Shown here: positions 33,873 through 42,052 of the stretch, in pieces
Layout: every line of letters begins with the position of its first letter
Position numbering within the stretch: position 1 is the stretch's first letter
Origin: Deltaproteobacteria bacterium
GTDB taxonomy: Bacteria > Desulfobacterota > Binatia > UBA1149 > CAITLU01
Length of the DNA stretch: 42,052 nt
Reading direction: 5' to 3'
NCBI GenBank assembly: GCA_016218925.1
Contig: JACRCR010000109.1
Span: 1 to 42,052 of the forward strand
Made by a program: the position numbers and the translations under genes
Notes under the pieces: generated by a model
Databases searched by the model: none
Told to the model about the DNA's origin: nothing
The model's input: the letters and a program-made list of their open reading frames with translations, nothing else

Positions 33873-34719
33873 GACTGCCCGAGCGCAGCGGTTCGCGCGC
33901 GAACTCGACTTCGCCGAAGCCGGCGTCGAGAATTTCCTGCTGCGCGCGCGAACGCACAGCCGGATCGTCCAGACGTGGCAGTTCGACCGCCGCGACTTCG
34001 ACGCGCGCTTTGGCCTGATAGTAGCGTACGCGCAACTCGACGAAACCGAGGCGACGCAGCGCGGCTTCGGCCGCAGCGACGCGCGCGAGTGCCGCGTGGC
34101 TGATGCGCGTGCCGTAAGGGAAGCGCGACGACAGGCAGGGGGAGGCGGGACGATCGGCGGTCGGCAAGCCGAAACGACGCGAGAGTGCGCGCACGTCGTT
34201 CTTGTCGAGGTTGGCTTCGACCAGCGGATGTCTCACGCCGAATTCGGCGGCCGCGCGAAGTCCGGGCCGATAGTCACCGAGGTCGTCGGTGTTGACTCCG
34301 TCGGCCACGGCGGCGAAGCCTCGCTCGCGCGCCAGGTCGACGCACAGCGGATAGAGCGTCTGCTTGCACAGGTAGCAACGATGCGCGGGATTGTCGGCGT
34401 AACCGGGCGTGTCCAGCTCATCCGTCGATCGCACGACGTGCTCGACGCCGATCTGATCGGCGAGCCGGCGCGCTTCTTCGACTTCGTCCGCGGTGTTGGT
34501 CGGCGACGCGGTCGTCAGCGCCAGCACGCGCAATCCCGATGTGGAGGCGGCGGCGCGCAGCAGCAACGTCGAATCGACTCCGCCAGAGAATGCGACGACG
34601 ACCGACCCGAGCGATGCAAGCGTGCCGTGCAGATGAGCGAGTCTGGCTTCGAGGTCCGATCGCGGATCCGGCGCGTGGCGCCGCCGGGCTTCGGCGGCAT
34701 CGGCAGGCGCAGCGCTCAC
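33802..34719 (-). CDS. larE: LarE-type ATP-dependent sulfur transferase
   Basis: This 305-residue PP-loop protein has SGGVDST at residues 45-51, then NPAHRCYLCK with Cys115 and Cys118, DGVNTDDLGDYRPGLRAA, and PASPCLSSRFPYG with Cys195. These match LarE, which inserts sulfur into the pincer nucleotide cofactor of lactate racemase and related enzymes. LarE from Lactobacillus uses a single sacrificial Cys in the CLxSR region; forms with an added CxxC pair can hold a [4Fe-4S] cluster, so this protein is predicted to be of that type. GTG 34719 overlaps the cysK stop (GTGA). No larB, larC or larA lies in the window. Confidence 0.85.
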   Translation of the reverse strand: MSAAPADAAEARRRHAPDPRSDLEARLAHLHGTLASLGSVVVAFSGGVDSTLLLRAAASTSGLRVLALTTASPTNTADEVEEARRLADQIGVEHVVRSTDELDTPGYADNPAHRCYLCKQTLYPLCVDLARERGFAAVADGVNTDDLGDYRPGLRAAAEFGVRHPLVEANLDKNDVRALSRRFGLPTADRPASPCLSSRFPYGTRISHAALARVAAAEAALRRLGFVELRVRYYQAKARVEVAAVELPRLDDPAVRSRAQQEILDAGFGEVEFAREPLRSGSLNDALRAPRAQASRAPAPDRPLP

Positions 34720-35654
34720 AGCCCGCCGTCCTCGAACAGGTGGCTGGTCAGGTAGCGCTCGCCGCTGTCGCTCAGCACGCACACCACGATCGCGTCGCCG
34801 GGCAGAGAGCGGGCCACCTGCGCTGCCGCGAACGCCGCTGCCCCCGAGGAGATCCCAACCAGGACGCCGTCTTGCGCCGCCAGCTTACGCGTGGTCTCGG
34901 CAGCGTCGTGGTCGCTGACGGCGATCACCCGATCGATGACCGTGCGGTCGAGGTTGGCCGGGACGAAGCCCGGGCCGATCCCCTGGATGGCGTGGCGCCC
35001 CGGATCCCGGCCCGACAGTACCGCCGACGCGGCCGGTTCCACCGCGACGATCTGGACGCCGGGTCTCTCGCGCTTGAGGACTGCGCCCACGCCCGAGATG
35101 GTTCCGCCCGTCCCCACGCCGGCAACGAAGGCATCGACGCGCGGGCACTGGTACAGCAATTCCCGTGCAGTACTGCGGCGATGCGCCTCGGGGTTTGCGG
35201 GATTGTTGAACTGCCCCGGCATGAAATAGTCGGGGTGCTCGGCGAGAATCTCCTCGGCACGCGCGATCGCAGCCAGCATCCCCTTGCTGTCGCTGGTCAG
35301 GACCAGCTCGGCGCCGTAGGCACGCAGCAGGCTGCGGCGCTCCTCGCTCATCGTGTCAGGCATCGTCAGGATCAGCCGGTAGCCGCGAGCGGCGGCCACC
35401 ATGGCAAGGCCGATGCCGGTGTTGCCGCTGGTGGGTTCGAGGATGGTTCCCCCGGGCCGCAGCCGCCCGTCTCGTTCGGCCGCCTCCACCATGGCTAGGC
35501 AGATGCGGTCCTTGACGCTCCCACCGGGGTTGAGCGCTTCGAGCTTGCCGAAGATTCTGGCCTCGCCGTCGGCGCTCAGGCTGCGAAGAAGCACGATCGG
35601 AGTGTTGCCGATCAACTCGAGGGTGTTGCTTGCGATCTGACCGGGAAGAGGCAT
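34716..35654 (-). CDS. cysK: cysteine synthase A (O-acetylserine sulfhydrylase)
   Basis: This 312-residue PLP enzyme makes cysteine from O-acetylserine and sulfide. The PLP lysine is Lys48 in NPGGSVKDR, the substrate loop is TSGNTG at 75-80, and GVGTGGTISGVG is the phosphate-binding loop. GQFNNPANPEAHRRST is typical of CysK. ATG 35654 is chosen over upstream in-frame positions because a good promoter ends about 35 bases before it. It is the first gene of a two-gene unit with larE, on the minus strand. Confidence 0.93.
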   Translation of the reverse strand: MPLPGQIASNTLELIGNTPIVLLRSLSADGEARIFGKLEALNPGGSVKDRICLAMVEAAERDGRLRPGGTILEPTSGNTGIGLAMVAAARGYRLILTMPDTMSEERRSLLRAYGAELVLTSDSKGMLAAIARAEEILAEHPDYFMPGQFNNPANPEAHRRSTARELLYQCPRVDAFVAGVGTGGTISGVGAVLKRERPGVQIVAVEPAASAVLSGRDPGRHAIQGIGPGFVPANLDRTVIDRVIAVSDHDAAETTRKLAAQDGVLVGISSGAAAFAAAQVARSLPGDAIVVCVLSDSGERYLTSHLFEDGGL

Positions 35655-35688
35655 GCGGGAGCCGCGCAGCCCATCGCCGCGTCCGCGG

Positions 35689-35717
35689 ATGATAGGAACC
35701 GCCTGGGTGCGAGTCAA
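35689..35717 (-). promoter_or_regulatory. sigma-70 type promoter of cysK-larE
   Basis: Read on the minus strand, TTGACT (35717-35712) and TATCAT (35694-35689) are 17 bases apart, each with five of six consensus bases. The transcript would start near 35682, about 28 bases before the cysK ATG. Confidence 0.75.
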
Positions 35718-35870
35718 CGAGCCGGTTGGCCGGGATTCTCGTCGGCGCGCGCGGCGTTGTGTGAAGCTTGGCAACGATTCTGCTACTAACTCAAAGGATC
35801 ACGGATCCGATCCCGCGGCGCAGTGCCGAGGGACGGCCGACTCGCAAGGGTCAAGGTCAGGAAACAACGT

Positions 35871-36340
35871 ATGGCAGACGACGAGCAGCAAGCGGCGTTC
35901 AAGGTTGAGGACCGGCGCAGGTTCGACGCGGCGGGCCAGCCTCGGGAGGCGGGCGAGGAGCCGGGCACGGCCGGCGAGACCTGCAGCGGCGACGCGACCT
36001 GCCAGAGCGGCGGGACCTGCGAAGGCACGGACCAGGGAGCCGGCGCGACCGGCGCGGCCGAGGGTCGCAAGAACGAACTCACGTTCTCGAGTTTCGTCGT
36101 GGGGCTCGCCACGCAGGCGCTGATGTTCATGGGCGCGATGCCTGCCCCATCGGGGCAGCAGATCGAGCGCAACCTGGGCGAAGCCTCGGTGATCATCGAC
36201 ATCCTGTCGATGCTCGAGCGGAAGACGGCGGGCAACCTTGCCGAGGACGAGGCCCGACTGATCGAAGACATCCTCTACGACCTGCGCATGCGCTTCGTGC
36301 GTGAGACCCGCGCCAAAGCGGAACAAGGGAGTCAGTCTGC

Positions 36341-36344
<4 letters not shown>
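35871..36344 (+). CDS. DUF1844 protein with a Cys-containing acidic N-terminus
   Basis: This 157-residue protein ends with the DUF1844 core (about 70-150): LTFSSFVVGLATQALMFMGAM, then QQIERNLGEASVIIDILSMLERKTAGNLAEDEARLIEDILYDLRMRFV. DUF1844 proteins are widespread in Deltaproteobacteria and related phyla and have no settled function. Residues 30-65 are Gly/Thr-rich with three cysteines in TCSGDATCQSGGTCEG, which is unusual. ATG 35871 is preferred to an upstream in-frame ATG at 35823. It overlaps the htrA start (ATGA), so it heads an envelope operon. It is divergent from cysK; TTGGCA at 35768-35773 might be its -35 box, but no good -10 box follows. Confidence 0.82.
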
Positions 36345-37900
<1,556 letters not shown>

Positions 37901-37902
37901 AG

Positions 37903-40230
37903 GTGAGGAAGAAATCGGGGCGCCGCTCGCGCGCCTTTTCCCTGGCGCGCCTGACCGTGTCGGTGGCGCTGCTGGTGGTTCCGCCGACGCTGGCGTTTGC
38001 CGCGCTGCGAACCTGGTTGGCGTACGAGGACATAGAAGGCACCCTGCTGGCGAAGTTCGAGGGCGAGCGCTGGGAAGTGCCGGCGAAGATCTTCAGCGAC
38101 AGCTTCGCGATCTACCCCGGACTTCGCGTCGATACCGATGCGTTCCGCGAGCGGCTCGAGCGTCTCGACTACCAGCGAGTCGCCGATTCTCCGTCGCGCC
38201 GCGGATCTTACCGATTCACCAAGAAGCCGCATACGCTCGAGTTGTGGCTGCACGCGTTCCAGTATCCGAGCTCCGAGGAGCCGGGCCGCAAGCTGCGCAT
38301 GGATCTCGACGACCTGGGTCGCGTGATCAAGATCGTCGAGGTCGCCGGCGGAGACGAGGTCGAAGACGTCAGTCTGGAGCCGGCGTTGCTCTCGGGCGTG
38401 GCCACGCGTCCGGTCGAAGAACGACGGGTGCTGCGCCTGGACGAGTTCCCGCGGGTGCTGGTGAGGTCGGTTCTGGCGATAGAGGACCGACGCTTCTTCG
38501 ACCACAACGGCATCGACGTTCGTTCGCTGGCGCGTGCGGTAGCGGTGAACGTGGTTTCGGGAGAGGTACGCCAGGGCGGGTCGACGTTGACCCAGCAGTT
38601 GATGAAGAACTTCTTCCTGACCGACGAGCGCAGTTTCAATCGCAAGATGCGCGAGGCGGCGATGGCGGTGGTCGCCGAGCAACGCTTCTCGAAAGGAGAG
38701 ATCCTCGAGAATTACCTCAACGACATCTGGCTCGGACAGAGCGGTGCACGCGCGATCCACGGCATGGGCGAGGCGGCGCGCTTCTACTTCGGACGCGACG
38801 TCGCCGATCTGTCGGTCGCGCAGATGGCGACGCTCGCCGGGATCATCCGTGCGCCGAGTTTCTACTCGCCGCACCGGCATCCCGAGCGCGCCCAGTCGCG
38901 CCGCGATCTGGTGCTGGCCGAGCTCTTCGAGACCGGCGACATCGACCAGGCCCAGTACGAGACCGCGCTTCACGAACCGATGCAGACCGCCAGTCCCGAC
39001 ATCGGCGGCATGCGCGCGCCCTACTTCGTCGACTACGTCGCGCGCGAACTCGGCAAGCGCTATCCGCGCCGCGTGCTCGAGAGCGAAGGTTATCGTGTAT
39101 TCACGACTCTGGATCCGGAGATGCAGGCGATCGCCGACAGCGTCGTCGCAGACAACGTCCGCGAGATGGAAAACGACATCGCCGACGCGGTCGCCAAGGC
39201 CGGGCAGCCGCTGCAAGCCGCGCTGATCGCGCTCGAGCCGCGTACCGGCAAAGTGCGCGCAATGGTGGGCGGACGCGACTACGGCATGAGTCAGTTCAAC
39301 CGCGCGATCGACATGCGCCGCCAACCCGGTTCCACCTTCAAGCCGATCGTGATGCTGGCCGCGCTCGGCAGCGAACACGTCGGCGCGCGGCACTTCAAGC
39401 CGAGTACGACGGTGATCGACGAGCGCATCCAGTGGGAGTGGAAGGGACAGGTCTGGTCGCCGCGCAACTACGAAGGCGAGTTCTACGGACCGGTGACGGT
39501 GCGCGAGGCTCTGGAGCATTCGCTCAACTCGGCGACCGCTTCGATCGCGCGTGACGTCGGCGTGCAACCGATCCGCGATCTGGCGGTGCGGCTCGGCATG
39601 ACCTCCGATCTGGGCGTCTACCCGAGTATCGTGCTGGGCGGACAGGCGGTGCCGTTGCTCGACATGGCCAAGGTGTTCAGCGTGCTGGCCGCCGGCGGCA
39701 TGCGCGCCACGCCGCTTTCGGTACGGCGCGTGGTGTCCGGCGACGGCCAACTCGTCGAAGGCAACGATGTCGAGATCCGCCGCGTGGTCCCCGCCACCGA
39801 CGCCTACCTGGTCACGCACCTGATGGAAGGAGTGATGGAGCGCGGCACCGGCGCGACCGCGCGCCGCAAGGGCTTCAAGCATCCGGCAGCGGGCAAGACC
39901 GGTACTTCGAACGACTACAAGGACGCCTGGTTCGTCGGCTTCACGCCCGATCTCCTGGTGGCCGTGTGGGTAGGTTTCGACGAGGCAGCGAGCATGGATC
40001 GCGCGGGCTCGGAGGCGGCGTTGCCGATCTGGACCGACTTCATGCGCCAGGCGCTGGCCGACCACCCGCACACCAGCTTCGACATTCCCTCCGGCATCAG
40101 GCTCGTCGACATCGACAAGAAGACTGGCGGGATCGCGCGTCCGGATTGCCCCAAACAGGTCCGCGAGGCCTACCTCGAAGGCGAACAACCTGACGAGTAC
40201 TGTTCGGAACATGGCGGTTTTTGGCACTGA
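37903..40230 (+). CDS. bifunctional class A penicillin-binding protein, PBP1b-like with UB2H domain
   Basis: This 775-residue protein has a membrane helix at about 15-38 and a UB2H-like domain at about 60-140 (WEVPAKIFSDSFAIYPGLRVD; GSYRFTKKPHTLELWLHAF). The glycosyltransferase part has Glu194 in IEDRRFFDHNGID and GGSTLTQQLMKNFFL. The transpeptidase part has Ser477-x-x-Lys480 in PGSTFKP, Ser540-x-Asn542 in SLNSA and KTGTS at 665. It polymerises and cross-links peptidoglycan in the periplasm. UB2H is the docking site for outer-membrane lipoprotein activators in PBP1b proteins. GTG 37903 follows GAGGGGAG. The C-terminal tail is short. Confidence 0.93.
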   Translation: MRKKSGRRSRAFSLARLTVSVALLVVPPTLAFAALRTWLAYEDIEGTLLAKFEGERWEVPAKIFSDSFAIYPGLRVDTDAFRERLERLDYQRVADSPSRRGSYRFTKKPHTLELWLHAFQYPSSEEPGRKLRMDLDDLGRVIKIVEVAGGDEVEDVSLEPALLSGVATRPVEERRVLRLDEFPRVLVRSVLAIEDRRFFDHNGIDVRSLARAVAVNVVSGEVRQGGSTLTQQLMKNFFLTDERSFNRKMREAAMAVVAEQRFSKGEILENYLNDIWLGQSGARAIHGMGEAARFYFGRDVADLSVAQMATLAGIIRAPSFYSPHRHPERAQSRRDLVLAELFETGDIDQAQYETALHEPMQTASPDIGGMRAPYFVDYVARELGKRYPRRVLESEGYRVFTTLDPEMQAIADSVVADNVREMENDIADAVAKAGQPLQAALIALEPRTGKVRAMVGGRDYGMSQFNRAIDMRRQPGSTFKPIVMLAALGSEHVGARHFKPSTTVIDERIQWEWKGQVWSPRNYEGEFYGPVTVREALEHSLNSATASIARDVGVQPIRDLAVRLGMTSDLGVYPSIVLGGQAVPLLDMAKVFSVLAAGGMRATPLSVRRVVSGDGQLVEGNDVEIRRVVPATDAYLVTHLMEGVMERGTGATARRKGFKHPAAGKTGTSNDYKDAWFVGFTPDLLVAVWVGFDEAASMDRAGSEAALPIWTDFMRQALADHPHTSFDIPSGIRLVDIDKKTGGIARPDCPKQVREAYLEGEQPDEYCSEHGGFWH

Positions 40231-40252
40231 CGGCGCCATGGTGTCGCCGCAC

Positions 40253-40846
40253 ATGAATTCGCGATTGCGCTCGGCGTTGACGGTGGCGGTGGCGGTGGCG
40301 CTGGCGGTGTCGGTGCAGGGATGTTCGCTGGGTGGTGCCAAGAATGCTGCGACCGGGAAGAAGAGCGCCAAGGCGTCGCAGCAGGCGGGGGCCAAGCGCG
40401 CGGGCAAGCCTGTCGACGAAAGCGGCGGCTATGCGGCGTTGTCGGACTGGGAGGCTTTCGAGCGTACGCGTCGCTCGCTCGGCGCCGAGATCGACCGTCG
40501 TGCCAAGGCGCTTCGCGGCGGCGCCGTCGGCAATCTCGCCGCCGAACTGGCGAGCTTGCGGATGAGCGCCAAGGCGCCCGTGCTGATCGACAAGGGTTCT
40601 CTGGACGGCGCAGTGGAACTCCTCGAACGCGCCGTGTCGATGTACGGCGGCAACGGTTACGCATACTTGTTCCTCGCCTACGTTCATCACGTCGAAGGTC
40701 GACCAGATCAGGCGGCCGGATTCCTCAGCAGTGCGCGGCGTTACCTGCCCGCCGACAAAGGCGTTCGCGGCGAGACCGAAGGACTCGCGCGTTCGATTCG
40801 CGCGAGCGGACCGAGCGCCGGCGGTTCGGCGCCGGCGCCGGGCTGA
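40253..40846 (+). CDS. TPR-like outer-membrane lipoprotein, possible PBP activator (LpoP-like)
   Basis: With ATG 40253 the protein has 197 residues and starts MNSRLRSALTVAVAVALAVS, then VQGC, a lipobox with the lipidated Cys at about 24. ATG 40238 or 40211 is possible; 40211 would overlap the PBP end. After a Lys/Ala-rich linker it has a helical region with a TPR signature (LDGAVELLERAVSMYGGNGYAYLFLAYVHHVEGRPDQAAGFLSSARRY). No other family is recognised. Its position directly after a UB2H-type PBP is the arrangement of ponB-lpoP in Pseudomonas, where a TPR lipoprotein activates PBP1b. The role is inferred from that context. Confidence 0.72.
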   Translation: MNSRLRSALTVAVAVALAVSVQGCSLGGAKNAATGKKSAKASQQAGAKRAGKPVDESGGYAALSDWEAFERTRRSLGAEIDRRAKALRGGAVGNLAAELASLRMSAKAPVLIDKGSLDGAVELLERAVSMYGGNGYAYLFLAYVHHVEGRPDQAAGFLSSARRYLPADKGVRGETEGLARSIRASGPSAGGSAPAPG

Positions 40847-40849
40847 CCC

Positions 40850-41878
40850 GTGCGCGTTCTCGGCATCGAAACCTCCTGCGACGATACTTCGGCGGCCGTG
40901 GTGGAGGGGCGCCGCGTCCTGTCCAACATCCTGGCATCACAAGACGTGCTGCACGCGCCTTACGGTGGGGTGGTGCCCGAGCTTGCGGCCAGGCGTCACC
41001 TCGAGACGATTTCCGACGTCGTGCGGCGCGCTCTGCTCGATGCCTCGACGACGATCGCGGACATCGATGCCATCGCGGTGACCAGAGGGCCGGGGCTGGT
41101 GGGGTCGCTTCTGGTCGGCGTCGCGGCGGCGCAGGGTCTGGCGCTGCGCAGCGGCCGGCCTCTGATCGGCATCAATCACCTGGAGGGACACGCGCTGTCG
41201 CCGCTGCTGCACTCAGATCTGGAAATCCCGTTCCTGGCGATGGTGGTGTCGGGTGGCCATAGCGCCATCTATCTGGTGCGCGATATCGGCGACTACGTCG
41301 AAGTGGCGGCCACGCGCGATGACTCTGCCGGCGAGGCGTTCGACAAGGGCGCAAAGATGCTCGGCCTCGGTTATCCCGGAGGTCGCATAGTCGATGAGCT
41401 GGCCAGCAAGGGCGATCGCCGCGCCGTCGCGTTTCCGCGAGCGCGCGTCAAAGCCGATCCGCTGGCGCTTTCCTTTTCCGGCCTGAAGACCTCGTTGTGG
41501 GATTTCCTTTCCAGGCACGGCCGCGAGTTCAGCGTCGAGGACGTCTGCGCGTCGTTCCAGGAAGCCATCGTCGATGTGCTGGTGGCGCGTGCCGAGGCGG
41601 CGATGGAAACGCTCGGCGTCGCGCGCGTGGCGGTAGCTGGCGGCGTCTCCGCCAACAGTCGCCTGCGCCAGCGCATGAACGAGTTGACGGGACAGGTCGT
41701 GTTTCCGCCCATGAGCCTGTGCACCGACAACGGCGCGATGATCGCCCACGCCGCGTTGCTGCGGCTGCAACGTGGCATCGGCAACGACGATCTGACGGTG
41801 AGTTCGCGCTTGCCGCTCGGACCCAGACGCGATCTGCCCCGCGCTAAGGCTCGCGGCGCCGGCGCGGCCGCGGGCTGA
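40850..41878 (+). CDS. tsaD: tRNA N6-adenosine threonylcarbamoyltransferase TsaD
   Basis: This 342-residue ASKHA-fold enzyme transfers threonylcarbamoyl to A37 of tRNAs that read ANN codons, with TsaB and TsaE. LGIETSCDDTSAAVV opens the protein, His110 and His114 (INHLEGH) bind the metal, and VVSGGHSAIYLV, KMLGLGYPGG, SFSGLKTSLWDFL and AVAGGVSANSRLR are family motifs. GTG 40850 starts three bases after the lipoprotein stop. About 15 C-terminal residues are Arg/Ala-rich and non-conserved. Length is normal. Confidence 0.95.
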   Translation: MRVLGIETSCDDTSAAVVEGRRVLSNILASQDVLHAPYGGVVPELAARRHLETISDVVRRALLDASTTIADIDAIAVTRGPGLVGSLLVGVAAAQGLALRSGRPLIGINHLEGHALSPLLHSDLEIPFLAMVVSGGHSAIYLVRDIGDYVEVAATRDDSAGEAFDKGAKMLGLGYPGGRIVDELASKGDRRAVAFPRARVKADPLALSFSGLKTSLWDFLSRHGREFSVEDVCASFQEAIVDVLVARAEAAMETLGVARVAVAGGVSANSRLRQRMNELTGQVVFPPMSLCTDNGAMIAHAALLRLQRGIGNDDLTVSSRLPLGPRRDLPRAKARGAGAAAG

Positions 41879-41886
41879 CCAGGCCG

Positions 41887-42052
41887 GTGGCGCCGCGAGC
41901 CCGCTGGGGGCAGAACTTCCTCGTCGATTCCCAGGCAGCCGAGCGCATCGTCGCGTGGGCCGGCATCGATGGCGCTGCCGTGCTCGAGATCGGACCGGGG
42001 CGCGGCGCGCTGACGCGGTTGCTGGCCGCGCGCGCGAGCCGGCTGTGGCTGG
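41887..42052 (+). CDS. rsmA: 16S rRNA dimethyladenosine transferase RsmA/KsgA, N-terminal part
   Basis: The first 55 residues are in the window; the gene runs off the right end. ARWGQNFLVDSQAAERIVAW and VLEIGPGRGALTRLL are the signature start and S-adenosylmethionine loop of KsgA, which dimethylates two adenines near the 3' end of 16S rRNA. GTG 41887 begins eight bases after the tsaD stop. No strong Shine-Dalgarno sequence is visible. Confidence 0.9.
   Translation, partial: MAPRARWGQNFLVDSQAAERIVAWAGIDGAAVLEIGPGRGALTRLLAARASRLWL

Overview
The window is very GC-rich and almost fully coding. It has many GTG and TTG starts and many 4-base stop/start overlaps. Gene content (CarD, a DUF1844 protein, class 1B dihydroorotate dehydrogenase, a UB2H-type class A PBP and a type II secretion system with PilN/PilP-like subunits) suggests a Gram-negative bacterium of the former Deltaproteobacteria (Desulfobacterota, Myxococcota or Binatota-like). 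This placement is an inference from gene content; no rRNA gene is present.

Layout. (1) Bases 1-2,480 are a loosely packed accessory strip: the end of a PAP2-type phosphatase, then small toxin-antitoxin-like genes (DUF4258/DUF2283 on the minus strand, a lone HicB-like gene, DUF4258/YgiT-type zinc finger on the plus strand). (2) 2,476-4,129: a cupin protein and a G3E (CobW-type) GTPase carrying an in-frame tandem repeat. (3) 4,225-5,973: gspE, the ATPase of type II secretion. (4) 5,993-17,641: a glycan assembly and export cluster with four glycosyltransferases, an ABC-2 exporter (permease plus ATPase), an alkaline-phosphatase-superfamily enzyme and a 1,150-residue membrane protein with C-terminal beta and TPR domains. 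(5) 17,722-28,183: the rest of the secretion system in the order F-G-H-I-J-(Asp-rich small gene)-K-L-M-C-like-D. (6) 28,297-32,473: a ferredoxin fused to an alpha-crystallin-like domain, two adjacent KAS III-type enzymes and pyrD. (7) 32,511-33,138: carD as a self-contained unit with a clear promoter and terminator. (8) 33,174-35,654: ispD running into convergent larE, which is coupled to cysK. (9) 35,871-42,052: DUF1844, HtrA protease, bifunctional PBP, TPR lipoprotein, tsaD and the start of rsmA/ksgA.

How it works together. Regions 3 and 5 encode nearly a complete type II secretion machine: cytoplasmic ATPase, platform protein, five pseudopilins, assembly platform L/M/C and outer-membrane secretin. 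No prepilin peptidase (GspO) is visible. The glycan cluster sits between gspE and gspF on the same strand, so the two surface systems may share transcription. Region 9 is an envelope-maintenance run, in which a UB2H-containing PBP is followed directly by a TPR lipoprotein, the layout of PBP1b and its LpoP activator in Pseudomonas.

The most unusual items are the Asp-rich gene inside the secretion operon whose repeat tract also contains the gspK start, the ferredoxin/alpha-crystallin fusion, the KAS III pair in which one member lacks the catalytic Asn, the possible LpoP-like activator, and the larE-cysK coupling. All family names come from reading motifs by eye; no database search was run.
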